DNA from: Trichaptum fuscoviolaceum
Lineage: Eukaryota; Basidiomycota; Agaricomycetes; Hymenochaetales; Trichaptaceae
Direction of reading: 5' to 3'
Assembly (NCBI GenBank): GCA_910574455.1
Contig: CAJSYZ010000012.1
Span: forward strand, 985,317-1,049,316
Length of the DNA: 64,000 nucleotides
Shown here: positions 1 to 11,282 of the stretch, one piece after another
How positions within the stretch are numbered: position 1 is the stretch's first letter
How the letters are laid out: the number at the start of each line of letters is the position of its first letter
The notes under the pieces: model-generated
Database searches by the model: none
What the model was told of the DNA's origin: nothing
The model's input: only the letters and a program-made list of their open reading frames with translations
Made by a program: the position numbers and the translations under genes

Positions 1-2266
1 TCTCCGGGTTTGTCGCTCCTGGCAAACTGACGGCGCTTATGGGTGAGAGTGGAGCAGGAAAGGTATTTTGTCTACAAATTTTGCCGAGAATAATGTTTTG
101 ATAATCGAGAATTCCAGACTACTTTATTGAATGTCCTTGCTGGGCGATATACGTCTGGGTATGTCATTGGTGAGCTACTGGTAAACGGACAACCATTGCC
201 TTCAGACTTTCAGTCTCAGACGTAAGCGATTGCATTTGCTTGCACTGGGAAGAGATTCTGTCTCACTCGTTCTTTGTGTAGTGGATACTGCCAACAAATG
301 GACACGCACACGGCCGAACAGACAGTCAGAGAAGCGCTCCTCTTCTCAGCCAAGCTTCGTCAGCCACAGTCTGTCCCTCTCGCCGAGAAAGAAGCATAGT
401 AAGTGCAGTAACTATCGTTTTCACGTCGTATCTAACATATCTGTACAGTGTTGAGACGTGCCTGAAGATGTGCGGGCTCGAAGACTATGCCGAGGCAATT
501 GTGGGAACACTCGGGGTAGAGCATCGCAAGCGCACCACGATTGGTGTCGAGTTAGCCGCAAAGCCGAAGCTTTTGCTCTTCCTAGATGAGCCTACGAGCG
601 GCCTCGATTCCCAGTCCGCTCTCGCTATCATGATGTTCTTGCGGGACCTTGCTGATCACGGACAGGCCATCTTGTGCACAATTCACCAGCCATCCAGTGA
701 TTTGTTCCAGTATTTCGACCGACTCCTATTATTGCGCAAGGGCGGTAAAACGGCCTACTTTGGTGACTTGGGCGAAAACTGTAAGACTCTTATCAACTAT
801 TTCGAAGAACATGGTGCTCGTCGGTGTGGACCTACAGAGAACCCGTGAGTCTACCCTGAAGTTTTGCAAAGAGGACTTACCTAATCTTCATGCAGTGCCG
901 AATGGATGCTGGATGTCATAGGAGCTGGTGCTACCGCTACAAGCTCGGTTGACTGGCACGAAAAGTGGCTCCACTCCTCGGAGGCTGTCCAAGTACAACA
1001 ACAGCTCGACGAACTACACTCCGAAGGACGCAAGAGACCAGCCGTTCAAGCTTCAATCCAGTCGGATTTCGCAACAAGCTGGGCTTTCCAGTTGATCACC
1101 CTTATTGGTCGTGGGTTTACAAGCTATTGGAGGAATCCCTATTACTTGTTAGCAAAACTTGTGCTAAATATCGTTGCGGGAATACTTGTTGGATTCACGT
1201 TCTTCAAGGCGAACAGCTCGATTCAGGGTACACAGGACAAGCTCTTCGTGAGTCTTTCACTGTATAGTTCAGTATACCATCCAGGTCTGACAATCATCGT
1301 TGCTTTAGGCGATCTTTATGGCTACCATCGTCTGTATTCCCGTCTCCAATCAGCTACAAGTCATTTTCATTGAAACTCGAAGGATCTACGAAGTTCGCGA
1401 GCGACCATCACAGATGTACAGTTGGACTGCTCTCGTTACTTCACAGCTAATTGTTGAACTACCTTGGAATATCCTTGGCTCCATCCTCCTCTTCTTTACA
1501 TGGTATTTCACTGTCGGTTTTGAGAACAGCAGGGCAGGGTATACATTCTTAATGCTTGCCTTTGTGTTCCCGGTCTATTATACTACCTTCGGACAGGCGA
1601 TTGCAGCTTTGAGTCCTAATGCGGAGATTTCCTCGCTGCTCTTCAGTCTGCTGTTCTCTTTCGTCGGTACATTGTAAGTCCTGGTCACATCCCTTGTAAC
1701 TTCGGGTCTGAAACTCATCCTCTGTAGCGATGGTGTCCTTCAGCCATTCAGTCAACTCGGATGGTGGAGATGGATGTACCGCATTTCACCATTCACGTAT
1801 CTTATCGAGGGACTCATGGGACAAGGTGAGTAATTTATTGACAAGAAGTGTTTGCGACCTAGGTACTGATATGTCGATAGCTGTTGGCCGTCAACTGATA
1901 ACGTGCGCCGCAAAGGAGTTTAACACAGTCGATCCACCGATGGGAAGTACCTGTATCAACTACATGGAACCTTTCATCAACAACTTTGGCGGGTACATCG
2001 ACAACCCGGACGACTTCACTGCTTGCAGGTACTGCGCTGCCCGGACCGCAGACGAGTTCCTTGGCAGCAGCTTCAATATCTTTTATTCACACCGTTGGCG
2101 AAACATCGGCATTATCTTAGGCATCTCTGCCTTCAATGTGAGTTGTCTAGTTTTGCAGACAGCATATGACAACTGAAAGTGCAACTCGTAGCTCGCCATG
2201 CTTTACTTTTTTACTTATTTCTTTAGGATCCGTAAGGGACCTCTGATAAGTTTCCAGAGAAGATGA
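1..2266 (+). CDS. PDR-type (ABCG) ABC transporter, C-terminal half, 5' partial
   Basis: ATP-driven membrane exporter of the fungal pleiotropic drug resistance class; the N-terminal half lies before base 1. The sequence opens inside the second nucleotide-binding domain with Walker [19 protein letters not shown], split by an intron at 63-117. It continues with the Q-loop region GYCQQMD, the degenerate signature [13 protein letters not shown] typical of PDR NBD2, and Walker [15 protein letters not shown]. The second transmembrane domain follows, including [13 protein letters not shown] and a Cys-containing extracellular loop ([13 protein letters not shown]) characteristic of the family. Exons read as 1-62, 118-221, 282-398, 449-844, 896-1247, 1309-1673, 1728-1825, 1880-2137 and 2192-2266, all with GT...AG junctions and consistent phase. 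Substrate cannot be told from sequence; Pdr5-like drug or terpenoid efflux is the family norm. Confidence 0.93.
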
Positions 2267-2628
2267 ACGTTGCTTATTGGATTTTATTCTGCCTTTGTCT
2301 AACCTGCGAGCGGAATGGACGCTTCAGCCACTTGTAACTTATTGCATACGAGAACTAATACTTATCTGATTAATGATACGCTTTAACTGAACCTGATAGT
2401 GGTATCGACGTCTTCCGCTTGGAGTCGGCCAATAATATTTCAAGTTCTTCTCCGAGTCGCTTTCCACCATTTTCCAAGGTTTTCATACCAGAGGACTCAG
2501 GCTTCCTCCGCGTACCGAAGTCCTAAATATTATAACGATAAAACTCTCAGTTTCTTACTGACGCTTTCTTACATAAAAAGCTGAAAATACAACCGACAGT
2601 CATCTATTAGGCCAACCACCAGTCTCAT
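2267..2628. other. intergenic, 3' flanks of two convergent genes
   Basis: AT-richer spacer between the ABC transporter and the small gene on the opposite strand. I see no supported gene or RNA; it probably holds both 3' untranslated regions. Confidence 0.5.
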
Positions 2629-3021
2629 CTACTCCGGCATCGGAGGCGGTACATATTCGTCCAGAATGCTCATGTCGCAACAGTCGAGACACCTGAACCA
2701 TCGCCCCTTCTCCTTGATACCAGAAAGTTTTTTGAGCCTCTCCTCGTCCTTCGCTGTATATCCCGACTCGTTCGGTTTCTCGACATGAATGACAGCGATT
2801 TTGCGCATAGAATGGTCTACGAGGTCGACACCAATGCGCGGAAATACATCGTGCATCTCTAACTCATATGCAGACTCAACAACAGCTGAGATGAAGGTGT
2901 CGGTGTCGTTCCAGGTAGGAAGTTGCCTTGATTTCGCGTATGCAAGAATGGCTTCATCCGTTAAAGCTAAACCATAAAACCAAGAAATGGGCATAAGTGA
3001 ACGCGATAAGATATTATGGTA
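2629..3021 (-). CDS. small hypothetical protein, terminal exon
   Basis: An open exon of 131 codons on the minus strand. A plausible acceptor (gaattag) lies at 3022-3023 and the stop at 2629-2631, so this is likely the last exon of a gene whose upstream exons I cannot place. The protein is acidic and soluble, with a LAYAKSRQLP segment, an ELEMHDVFPRIGVDLVDH block and a C-terminal CLDCCDM cluster. No known family is recognised. A clearly related but shorter copy lies at 8810-9061 on the same strand (LAYAKSRQ against NAYAKKKP; DTDTFISAVVESA against DVDTFFMVAEEAS; VDLVDHSMRKIAVIHVEKP against IDLEDHKPYKMIVNHVDKQ). That supports real, conserved coding. Function unknown. Confidence 0.5.
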   Translation of the reverse strand, partial: YHNILSRSLMPISWFYGLALTDEAILAYAKSRQLPTWNDTDTFISAVVESAYELEMHDVFPRIGVDLVDHSMRKIAVIHVEKPNESGYTAKDEERLKKLSGIKEKGRWFRCLDCCDMSILDEYVPPPMPE

Positions 3022-3313
3022 CTAATTCAGTATAGAGTTGTCAGTACTAGTAACAAAGACACTAGATGGCTCACATGCTCTTCTAATAAAATGCCAGTAA
3101 TGTTTTGCGCCGTGTTCGAAGTGATAAGTGATAGACAGAGGACGAGTGACAAGAAATTCAAATGTGTTAAACTGAGTTAACTCCGATCTACCCACCATGA
3201 GCCGAAAGGCATGAGGCGCGTACCATCTTGGATGAAACCGCGGGAAACGCAGCAAATGATGTTTTACTTTGAAATTTCTAACAAAAGAAGTTTGTCTCTG
3301 ATGACAATGGTAA

Positions 3314-4563
3314 TCAAGCAGCGAACGGAACTCCCGATAGATGTGTATGGCAGAGATTACAGCGACGTAGGCCTGTCTGCCTAGTCATCTGTCCTATTCG
3401 CACTTCTGCAAAGCCAGCAACAACAACAAAACAAGTAATTCCTTGAAGTTCAAATGGGTGAACGATGATGCCATGATACTGAGAGAAGTTGCATACGGAC
3501 CTTGGGTTCCTCGAGTACAAGTTCGGGTTCCCGCACGACCAAAACGCAATCCAGCCATTTCGGAATCCAGTGCAGTGCCCCGCTGGAAAGTCATTAAAAA
3601 ATCCTCTGAGGCACGAACCGAGTGCGCTGCAGCCCTGACTAGTCATCGCTGCCGCTTGCTCTCCGCCAGTCACAAAGACCGACCTTCGCTGCGATACCCC
3701 GTTTCTGTCCCTCGGTCTGGACACAGTTATGTGAACCAAAAGCGGATTGAGTTCATTCGATCCACAGCCTCCCTTACGGAGCAGGAGCTTTGCATTGTCT
3801 TCCACAGGTTCTACTCGTGGCAATTCCAATGGCCCTTCGTTCTTGTCGTCCTGCGCTAGATAGATCTGGACGCGACTAGGATGGATTCCCTCTCGCGCGC
3901 AGATCAAGGCAATGAAGTTTCTTGTTAGCCCTGGAGGTGGAACATGCTGAGCATAAATGAAAGATAGTGATGGATCATCGGCGTGAATTGCATAGTTTGA
4001 GTTGTAAGGGCCGAACGGGCTCGCTGTAACCCGAGTGCACTTATGAGCAAGCGTTAATTTTGAGGCAAAACGAAACCCACTTAAGCGGTAGTAAACTAGG
4101 AATGACAATGAGCAAAATGGGACAAAGAAGACTTCATTTAGGCCATACCTTTTGTGAGCTTTGAAAGGTTGGGTCCGCGGTTATGAGGAAACGTTGTCTC
4201 AGACGACACGTACGTGTAGTCCATCTGGTGTGCACCATAAGGCTGCTCAGTAATGAATGTTCCGCTGTCATCCTGCTCGTCAACGACATGATCCTCGTCG
4301 AACCGCGTTTCATTGACTTGTCCCATCGAAGCGTGTAACCCACTGTGAAGTCTGCCATTAGAAAGCCCACCGGGCCTGGTTACTAGCTCCAAGGTATCGT
4401 CTGTTGGCGCAGGGTCACCAACTTCGTTAGGGGAAACTGACGCGCTTTGTGCTCCACGTGAACGAGGTTCATTGTTTCCTCGCTGTTCCTGTCTGTGCAT
4501 CTGTCTAGGCCAGATGGTGCTGTTGTTGTCAAGCCAGCTGAGTATCGATCTCGCACCACGCAT
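3314..4563 (-). CDS. hypothetical protein, two exons
   Basis: Two long open frames join cleanly on the minus strand. The donor is AAAG|GTATGG near 4147 and the acceptor TTCCTAG near 4107, with phase kept across LTK|VYYRLSG. The first ATG in the open frame is at 4563; the frame itself is open further upstream. Exon 1 is polar and disordered (runs such as RSRGAQSAS and DDTLELVTRPGG). Exon 2 includes a more structured stretch (FIYAQHVPPPGLTRN, ALICAREGIHPSRVQIYLAQ) and then a Cys-containing tail ending GVPFAA. I recognise no domain, and the tail may contain an unspliced intron. It could be a genuine lineage-specific gene or an over-long open frame. Confidence 0.35.
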
Positions 4564-5104
4564 TGCCCGCGGAGCGACCTTGAAGAACAGATCAGCGAAG
4601 AGACTGAGAGGACACGTAGTGGCACAGAGAAAGTGAAGGGATCTTGTATCGTCTACGAAGGCAGTGAAAAGACACAAGTCGGAGATTCACACAGATTTAG
4701 CGCTGGACGTCCACAATAAAGCAAATTTGAAGAGCTGTATTCGCGAACCTTATACAACGATGAGCAGATTTAGGAATCTCCGAACAATGCACATAGAATG
4801 TGCTGCCAATGACATGCTGTGTCCTAGCCGCGATCTTCAAGACCGGCGAACTGTATTCAAGTTAGCTACGCCATCCCTGGAGAGATGTCTAGAATAGATA
4901 GGCGATACGAGTTGACGTAAATGCGGCATCCTCGTATCGCTTCACAGCAAAGCGGTACTGAAAAAGAAACGACATGGGTACACCTCACCAACATTACCGA
5001 TACCGAGCATCGCCTTGGTCATTCGTTAAGCTCACTGACTCTGTCTCAGAATGTGTCAGAGAGGATATTCATATTAACCAAATCCGAAGTAATCAGAAGT
5101 AGTA
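4564..5104. other. intergenic
   Basis: Short frames on both strands, none with family resemblance or convincing splice structure. It covers the 5' flank of the hypothetical gene at 3314-4563 and the 3' flank of the Nop4-like gene. Confidence 0.4.
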
Positions 5105-8100
5105 CTATGCTTTGCCTTTCAACTTTCGCATCTTTCTCTTCCGTCCGATGAGGCCTCGTAAATCGTTATCCTTCTTCGAAGGTGCGTCGTTCGTTAAGCC
5201 AGTCTTTTTCATGGACGGCCGTGGCTTCACCGATGTAGCCTCTGGCACTTTGCGCCTTTTCGTGGGCTTTTGATCCACTTCGCCGTCATCGTCGTCATCC
5301 TTCGACTGTGGTTGTTTAGGGCCTGATCTCGATTGCTGTTCGCAAACAAATTAGCTCAAGGTTAGGTGAAGGAGCGCGAGAAACACACCTCCATCTTTTC
5401 TTTTCTCCTATTGACAACTTGAGCGTTCTCAATGGAAAATTCAATGATGAGTGTCTTCCTGCTCTTCTTTCCCTCTCCAGACTTCAGACGCTCAAGTTCA
5501 TCCTTCAGCCTTCGCAGCCTGAGTTCTACATCCTCAGCTCCGTCGTCTCCTTTCTTCTTACCGTCCTCCGTTTTTAACCGCTTAATGTGCTCCTCAACTT
5601 CAGATGTCCACCACTGCTCCAGTAGCTCCCCGACAGCAGGGTTGTTGTTAGCCCAGCGCAGTACACGGAGCGCATCGCTGTGTCGGTTCATCTCGAGGAA
5701 ACCGTAGCCTCTGCTCTTGCCTTTGCCAGTGAGTGCATCCACACGATCATTTTGGCGGACGATCTTCGATTGCAGGACACCCGAGTCGCGGCCAACGAAC
5801 TTTCTTTTGCGTTTCTTGGCCTTGACTTTCTCCGCCTCGCTGTCGCTCGCGTCAGATTGCCCGGAGCCAGTTGCTTCCTCGGTATGATCCCGCAGTTCGT
5901 CGACAGTCAGAGGCTCTCGAGACCCACTTTTCACTTCTGATTCAAAGGCTCGGACGGCATGCACACCTAGTCTCTTTAGGCTCCTCTCCGTAGTGAAAAG
6001 GGGGAGCTGCCGAATAGACATCCTAGTCTTGGACACGAATAGCGTCGGATTAGACTTCAGCAACGCGCGTCTTGCATTGAATGACGCGGTCCTCTTCTCA
6101 AGCTCTACTGGGGAGATCGTAGCAGCCGCTGGTGAGTTCGGGAAGATCACTATACGCAGTCCTGTCAATGAACAGTTGATGAAGTAAAGAGCGTAAATTG
6201 TCCCATACCTCCTTCACGAAGAAGGTACATATTTCGCTTATCCGCTTTCTCGCGCGCGCGCTCGCCTTCATCTTTCAGCTTTCCTGCCTCATCTCGAGTA
6301 ACAGCTCGGGCTACATCGAGCGTACGACCGTGTAAAACGAGTGATTGTGCAAGAGACGAAGACGGATCTGGTGTGAGGAGAGATGGCATAGAAAAGGGAT
6401 TTTTCTTCGGTGCCTGAAATAAGCTGCATCAGAGGTATACAGAAAGAAAGGAAGGGAAGAAACCTACTTCTAGTCCTATTTCTCGGTTGAGCAGTTCGCT
6501 CTGGTGAACAGCCTTGTCCGCATCTTCTTTATTCCAGAAGCAAACAAACCCCGTTCCTCTAGACCTTCCAGACTCGTAATCCATGGTAATGCGAGCATAT
6601 CGCAAGGGGCCGAAGGCTCGGAACCTAAGATATTCAGTAATCAATTCTGACTGGCAACGGGGACGAAGACATACAGTGTGCGTAGATCATCTTCCGTAGC
6701 ATCGAAAGGTACATTTCGAATAAAAAGCGTGGTTCCGACATCTGTCTGTGGCAGGGAAGGTTTCGCAGCTTGCTCGTTATCAGATCTTTCATCTATGCTC
6801 ATGTCTTCATCCTCCCAAGCTGCCTCTTCATCGTCATCCTCGCCTTCAGAGTCTGAATCGCCACTCTCGGTTCCCTCGTCATCACTCGCACCCTTCGCTT
6901 CATCCACCGGTATAAGGCCCTTCGACGTCATCTCTTCCCACTTCTCTTTACTCAAAGCCCAGTCTACGGCTATTATCCGTGGCTCGAATTTTTGATCAGA
7001 CTCTTCCTTCTCCTTCTCCTTCTCCTCATCCTCTTCTTCCTCACCCTCTTCATCGCCTTCTACCTTTTCCACACCACCGCCTTCTTGCTTCTGCTGCTCT
7101 CGCAACTTCTTCCGCAGCCGAGCTCTCTCCTTTTTGTTCATCGTCGGGGCTGTTACCGCACCAGCTGCGACGGAACGCCCATTCGCGCCTTCTATCGCTC
7201 GCTCTGCGTCTTTCTTCGAGAAGAACCAGACGAAGGCAAATCCGCGAGCCCGAGGCTTCTTTCCATCTTCCGTTTTTGCCGTTGGAATAGTTATAGAGTG
7301 TATGGGACCATAAGGAAGAAAGAGTGCGCGCAAATCTTGCTCGTTTATCTATTTGAAGGCATAAGTAGTGCTTTAGACTCTTAAATGTGCGCGACTTACA
7401 TTCCAAGGCAAATTGCGCACAATCAGGCGACTAGCACGAGTTGGTGCCGTAAGCGAAGCTCTCCCTTCTTTAGGGGCTTTCGCCAACGTTTCTATACGCT
7501 TTTTCAAGGTGACTGAGAGAATGGCGCCTTTGAATACATGCGCATGGAGTTTTTCAACAGCTCGCGCAGCAGCAGCAGGGTTTTCAAATACCGCATGAGC
7601 TACAAACAAATTAAGATTCCACCTCTTAAAGCCAATGCAAGGCACTCACCTTCTCCTTCAACGAGCTCTACACTTTCTGCACCATCATACTTGCGTACCT
7701 TCTTCCAAAGTGTCTTTTGGTCAATAGAGGTCGGAAGGCCAGAGATTACAATCGTGCGGATAGCATTAGGATCCTTTGCATGTTTTGGAAATGCGGGTCT
7801 GGGTACAGAAGGCACCTTTTGTTCAGGTTTAACCTTCTTGTCGTCCGTTTTCTCCTTCGCTGACTATGAGCTTCACAAAACCATCGCGCTTAACATAAGC
7901 CCAACTCACTTTACGGTCCGCCCAGTTCACTCGAATCTTCCTTCCCTCCAGCACGAGGCCATCTCTGTCAATTGTTTCCATTGCCGAGGAAGCATCTTCT
8001 TTGATTGCAAAGGAAACATAGCCGACACCCTTGGACACACTTTCCTCCAGCACAACGAATGCAGACCGGACTGGGCCAAAGTCTGAGAATATTGTTTGCA

Positions 8101-8285
8101 GGTCTGTTGATGTCGCAGTATAAGGCAGATTTGATACAAACAGCGTCGACCTGTTGTGAAGTCAGTCTGCAATTTTTTAAGCAAGCATATTCTTCGTCAT
8201 ACCCTGGGCCTATCTCCTCGCTGTTTCCACCTTCTCTCTGCTTTCGTTTCCCAAGGACAGCGCTTGAGCCGTCATTTGAATCCAT
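5105..8285 (-). CDS. nop4: Nop4/RBM28-like nucleolar RNA-binding protein, multiple RRMs
   Basis: A ribosome-biogenesis factor expected in the nucleolus, binding pre-rRNA during 60S assembly (known for Nop4/RBM28). About nine exons give roughly 930 residues, longer than yeast Nop4 because of acidic linkers. Domains in order: RRM1 (RNP2 LFVSNLPYTAT, RNP1 GVGYVSF), RRM2 (IVISGLPTSIDQ ... AHAVFENPAAA), RRM3 (LIVRNLPWN ... RGFAFVWFFSKKDAE), a Glu/Asp/Lys-rich linker, RRM4 (LFIRNVPFDATEDDL ... RGTGFVCFWNKEDAD) and a C-terminal RRM half (SRGYGFLEMNRHSDALRVLRW) as in RBM28. It ends in a Lys/Arg tail (GRKRKMRKLKGKA) before the TAG at 5105-5107. The start is ATG at 8285 followed by MDSNDGSSAVLGKRKQ, with an intron just before RRM1. 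Antisense open frames at 6.7-7.4 kb are shadows of the acidic linker. Confidence 0.9.
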
Positions 8286-8809
8286 TCTTGACAGAAGTTG
8301 TGAAAAAGTAGAGAGGACGAAGAAGAGAGAGACAAAATATATTCGACCCTAGTTATCATCCCACTGGCATTGCCAGTGGCACGTGCTTGTACTGTAACTT
8401 CAACTTGAAGTGGAACTTGAAGGCGGCATTACTTTTAACACACCCCCGACTGAACGAGGACTTCATTCATTCCTCCATGACTATACGGCCACTGGAATCG
8501 TAGGCTCGGCGTTATTTCTCTCTGTCTATGCACAAATGTGGACGCTTGAGTAACCAATCTACCTGGATATCAAAGCTCAGTATTACCAAGAGATACGCTC
8601 TCATAACGATGCTGCGTACAATGTGGGCAACAGGTGCATATCGACCAAACAGGTATACAGAAAGGATCATATTGTAAGGAGATTGATCTTCTAAACAGGA
8701 TGTTCAGGCGGTTTATCTTCATCGATCGCGTCGAAATTGCATTAGTCAAGGCATCTAAACCTCCTTTCCAACGCGGAGACCTCCCCTCATTCTTCTCGGT
8801 GAATGTTGA
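8286..8809. other. intergenic, Nop4 promoter side
   Basis: Holds a CACGTG-type core (ggcacgtgc near 8379) and, close by, CTTCAACTTGAAG followed by GAACTTGAAG near 8398-8420. No gene is supported here. Confidence 0.35.
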
Positions 8810-9061
8810 TTACTCCTGTTTGTCGACATGGTTTACGATCATTTTATACGGTTTATGGTCTTCAAGATCAATTACTATCTGATGCACAACACTACACGTC
8901 TCCGACTCCCGTGAAGCTTCTTCGGCGACCATAAAGAATGTGTCGACATCATTTACACCTATTACAGGTTTTTTCTTCGCATACGCGTTAAAGATTTCGT
9001 TCGACAGGGGAAGATCGTACAACCAGATGGCGGGCCAGGATTTGGACAGGCTGATGAGAAC
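8810..9061 (-). pseudogene. partial paralogue of the small gene at 2629-3021
   Basis: About 84 codons on the minus strand aligning with the middle of the 2629-3021 product. The shared pattern is xLSKSWPAIWLY / LSRSLMPISWFY, then LSNEIFNAYAKKKP / LTDEAILAYAKSRQ, DVDTFFMVAEEA / DTDTFISAVVESA, and IDLEDHKPYKMIV / VDLVDHSMRKIAV. It ends after HVDKQE and lacks the C-terminal CxxCC part of the longer copy. I see no ATG at an equivalent place, so it is either a terminal exon of an undetected gene or a truncated relic. The two copies bracket the Nop4-like gene in the same orientation, which suggests local duplication. Confidence 0.45.
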
Positions 9062-9639
9062 AAGAGGAACAGAATCGGAACAGAGTGCTGGACTACGCCC
9101 ACAACAGATACGTGAGCAAGATGCAACGTGTAATTTGTGGTGGGACTATTGTACTCAGAGGTATGTAGTCCGCGAGTTGATTCTGTCAAAAGACGCGTCG
9201 GAAGACTTGTGCAATGTCTTTAGTTATTTATTGTGTGGGTCATATTGTAGGTGAGCTTCCGACGAACGAATCGGAGGAGATAATTGCGCGGGCAAGCAAA
9301 CGTCACATCGCACTGGCAGGTCATCTTGAATATCCTCAAAAATATCCTCAAGATTTCCGCAAGATGTCACCAAGCGGTCATGCCTACTCAGAATCTGCTT
9401 CCCTCTTGTCCTTCTAATACTCGTTCAAACTCGAATTGTTGTTGCATCGATCGGACGAGGCCTATATCGCTCCACCCGAATAATGTCATTTGCTGTCATC
9501 ATCTTCTGCGGACATATGCTACAGTCATCTCCTTGGGACACCTGAATTTGCGCTCCAACTAGGGAACAGGTGAGTACATAGATCGATCACATGTGTGGCA
9601 GAGGTTTTCTGGGAGATCGACATCGCTTTCCTTTACGGG
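9062..9639. other. intergenic
   Basis: Only short, unsupported frames on both strands. No RNA gene or repeat recognised apart from the dispersed repeat that begins just downstream. Confidence 0.35.
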
Positions 9640-9767
9640 CTTTCCAAGGGTGCATCTTCCCTTGGCAGCTTCTCTAGGACAAGAAACTTCTCAGCGAGCC
9701 CTAGGGCGGCTCCTCCCACAGAAACCTGCCAGCTCAATTTTTCGCTACAGCTTCCTTCGCTGAAGTT
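9640..9767 (-). repeat. dispersed repeat family, copy R1
   Basis: Read on the minus strand, this block has a core GCGAAGGAAGCTGTAGCGAA that recurs with few changes at 19418 (+) and 62639 (+). Downstream of the core R1 and R2 also share GTGGGAG-AGC-GCCCTAG-GCT. In one shared frame all three translate similarly (EGSCSEKL, EGCCSEKL), so the ancestor may have been coding, but no copy now has a full frame. Likely a relic of a mobile element or dispersed gene fragment. Confidence 0.55.
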
Positions 9768-11164
9768 TTTTACTCCAGATCATCAATAACAGAAGGCAGG
9801 GAACGGGTCTCTAAACCGGCGAGAATGCAACATGGCGTACATTGGGCTTCAACTTGAAGACGGAGCGTGACATCGCTAGCGCACATTGTACAGTATCATA
9901 TCATCACGTCCGCGCAGTATTTTCTTGAACAGTACAAGAACCTGCTCGTCTCAGATTCTGCTATTCTGCTGCAACTCATTCTTTCCTACCCCAAGAACCC
10001 TGGCTTTGTGCTCTTTGGTTCCGTTGATGCGGAAACAAATCTGGTAAACCTCTGGCAACCCTGTCAGGTACCTTCGTTCCAAACCCCCACAAAAGAGGCG
10101 GCCGCTATATTCTCTTGACATACTCAATGATCTGACAAATTCCGGCTCATATCTTATATCTGTGTCGTTCTCTCCGGACGATGATCCGTTGAGGCATTTG
10201 TAAATCCAGGACATTCGGACCCGACGTTTCGCGTGAATTGCTTGCTGCGCAGTATCTTTGAAGAGACTAAAAAGCTGTTGGATTTGAAACTCTCTCGGTA
10301 AGTTATCTTCGCCTTATGTGGAAGTTATCTATTTACTAAAGTTAATGCGCAGCTTCGCGTATAGATTTTGCTCGGCCTCCGTTCGCGGGAAATAGATGCA
10401 CGGCCATTTGTCTTGCCGACGCCTACTCAAAAGCATTACTGAGGCCTTCTTGAGCCAAATTCGCGTTCGTCCCTTTCTTTTTGAGAAATAAATCTAACAT
10501 TAAATGTAACTTCACTTAGAGACCAGGCCTGCTAAGTCATTAAGTTCAGAAATCAAGTCATCTTGTGTCTCCATTATGATCGGATTCATGAATGTGACAA
10601 GCAGCGCCTTGTCAGAAGTCCTCCATCGTAAAGCTTTTTAGAGCATTCACCAGGAAACGCCTCCCAGGCGCCGGCGGCGTCTGGTTGTATGCGAACGTAC
10701 GCGACAGCGACCTTCGGAGAACCCAAGATCTTGGCCGCTGGGCGAGACCAGAACAAAAGACATCGAAGTCTCTTTTGCTTGTATTCACTCAACTGGCGTG
10801 CTTCCGTTCGTTCCCACTGTGATCGGCATCCGCTCGTGCCTACGCAGCCTATTCGTGTCAGCCGATTGCATTCGAAATTTCACTCTCCCTGGCCGTGCCT
10901 TGCTCGCTAGCACATGAACTGGGTTTTTATGTTTTCTTCTCGGTGGATCGTCAGGGGTACGCGGCAGCCCTTCGGAGAACAATGCCTCAGCTGCAGAAAA
11001 CGCCTGATTTGCTCGACCCCGAAAATAATGGAATATCTGATGGAAGTATCTCAGCAGCACATATGTCGCTTTTGTGAGACGGTTTCGTGCGATCACTCGG
11101 CTCTGCCGACGATGCTCAGGAATGCGCCAAATCAGTTTCAGTCATACCTTTTGTATCGCAAAGG
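9768..11164. other. intergenic, laccase upstream region
   Basis: About 1.4 kb before the laccase TATA box. A frame at 9867-10118 (+) and one at 10586-10792 (-) are open but match nothing I recognise. A CTTCAACTTGAAG motif occurs near 9848. No supported gene. Confidence 0.35.
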
Positions 11165-11170
11165 TATAAA
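11165..11170 (+). promoter_or_regulatory. TATA box of the laccase gene
   Basis: TATAAA 113-118 nt upstream of the laccase ATG, in the context ggtataaagagg. Spacing fits a fungal core promoter with a 5' leader. Confidence 0.5.
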
Positions 11171-11282
11171 GAGGAGATCAGAAGGGCAAGCAACACCAAC
11201 AGCCCTTCATTCGTGAAGCACATTCCTTTTTTTTTGAGGGCTTCCAACCATCTTTTCGTCAACTCACTCCTTCGAGCCAAAC

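Noticed and set aside
6678..7384. Plus-strand Ser-, Leu- and Pro-rich frames over the Nop4-like gene
   Set aside because: They are antisense to the acidic Glu/Asp-rich linker, whose codons give long Ser/Leu/Pro frames on the other strand; no family match or splice structure.
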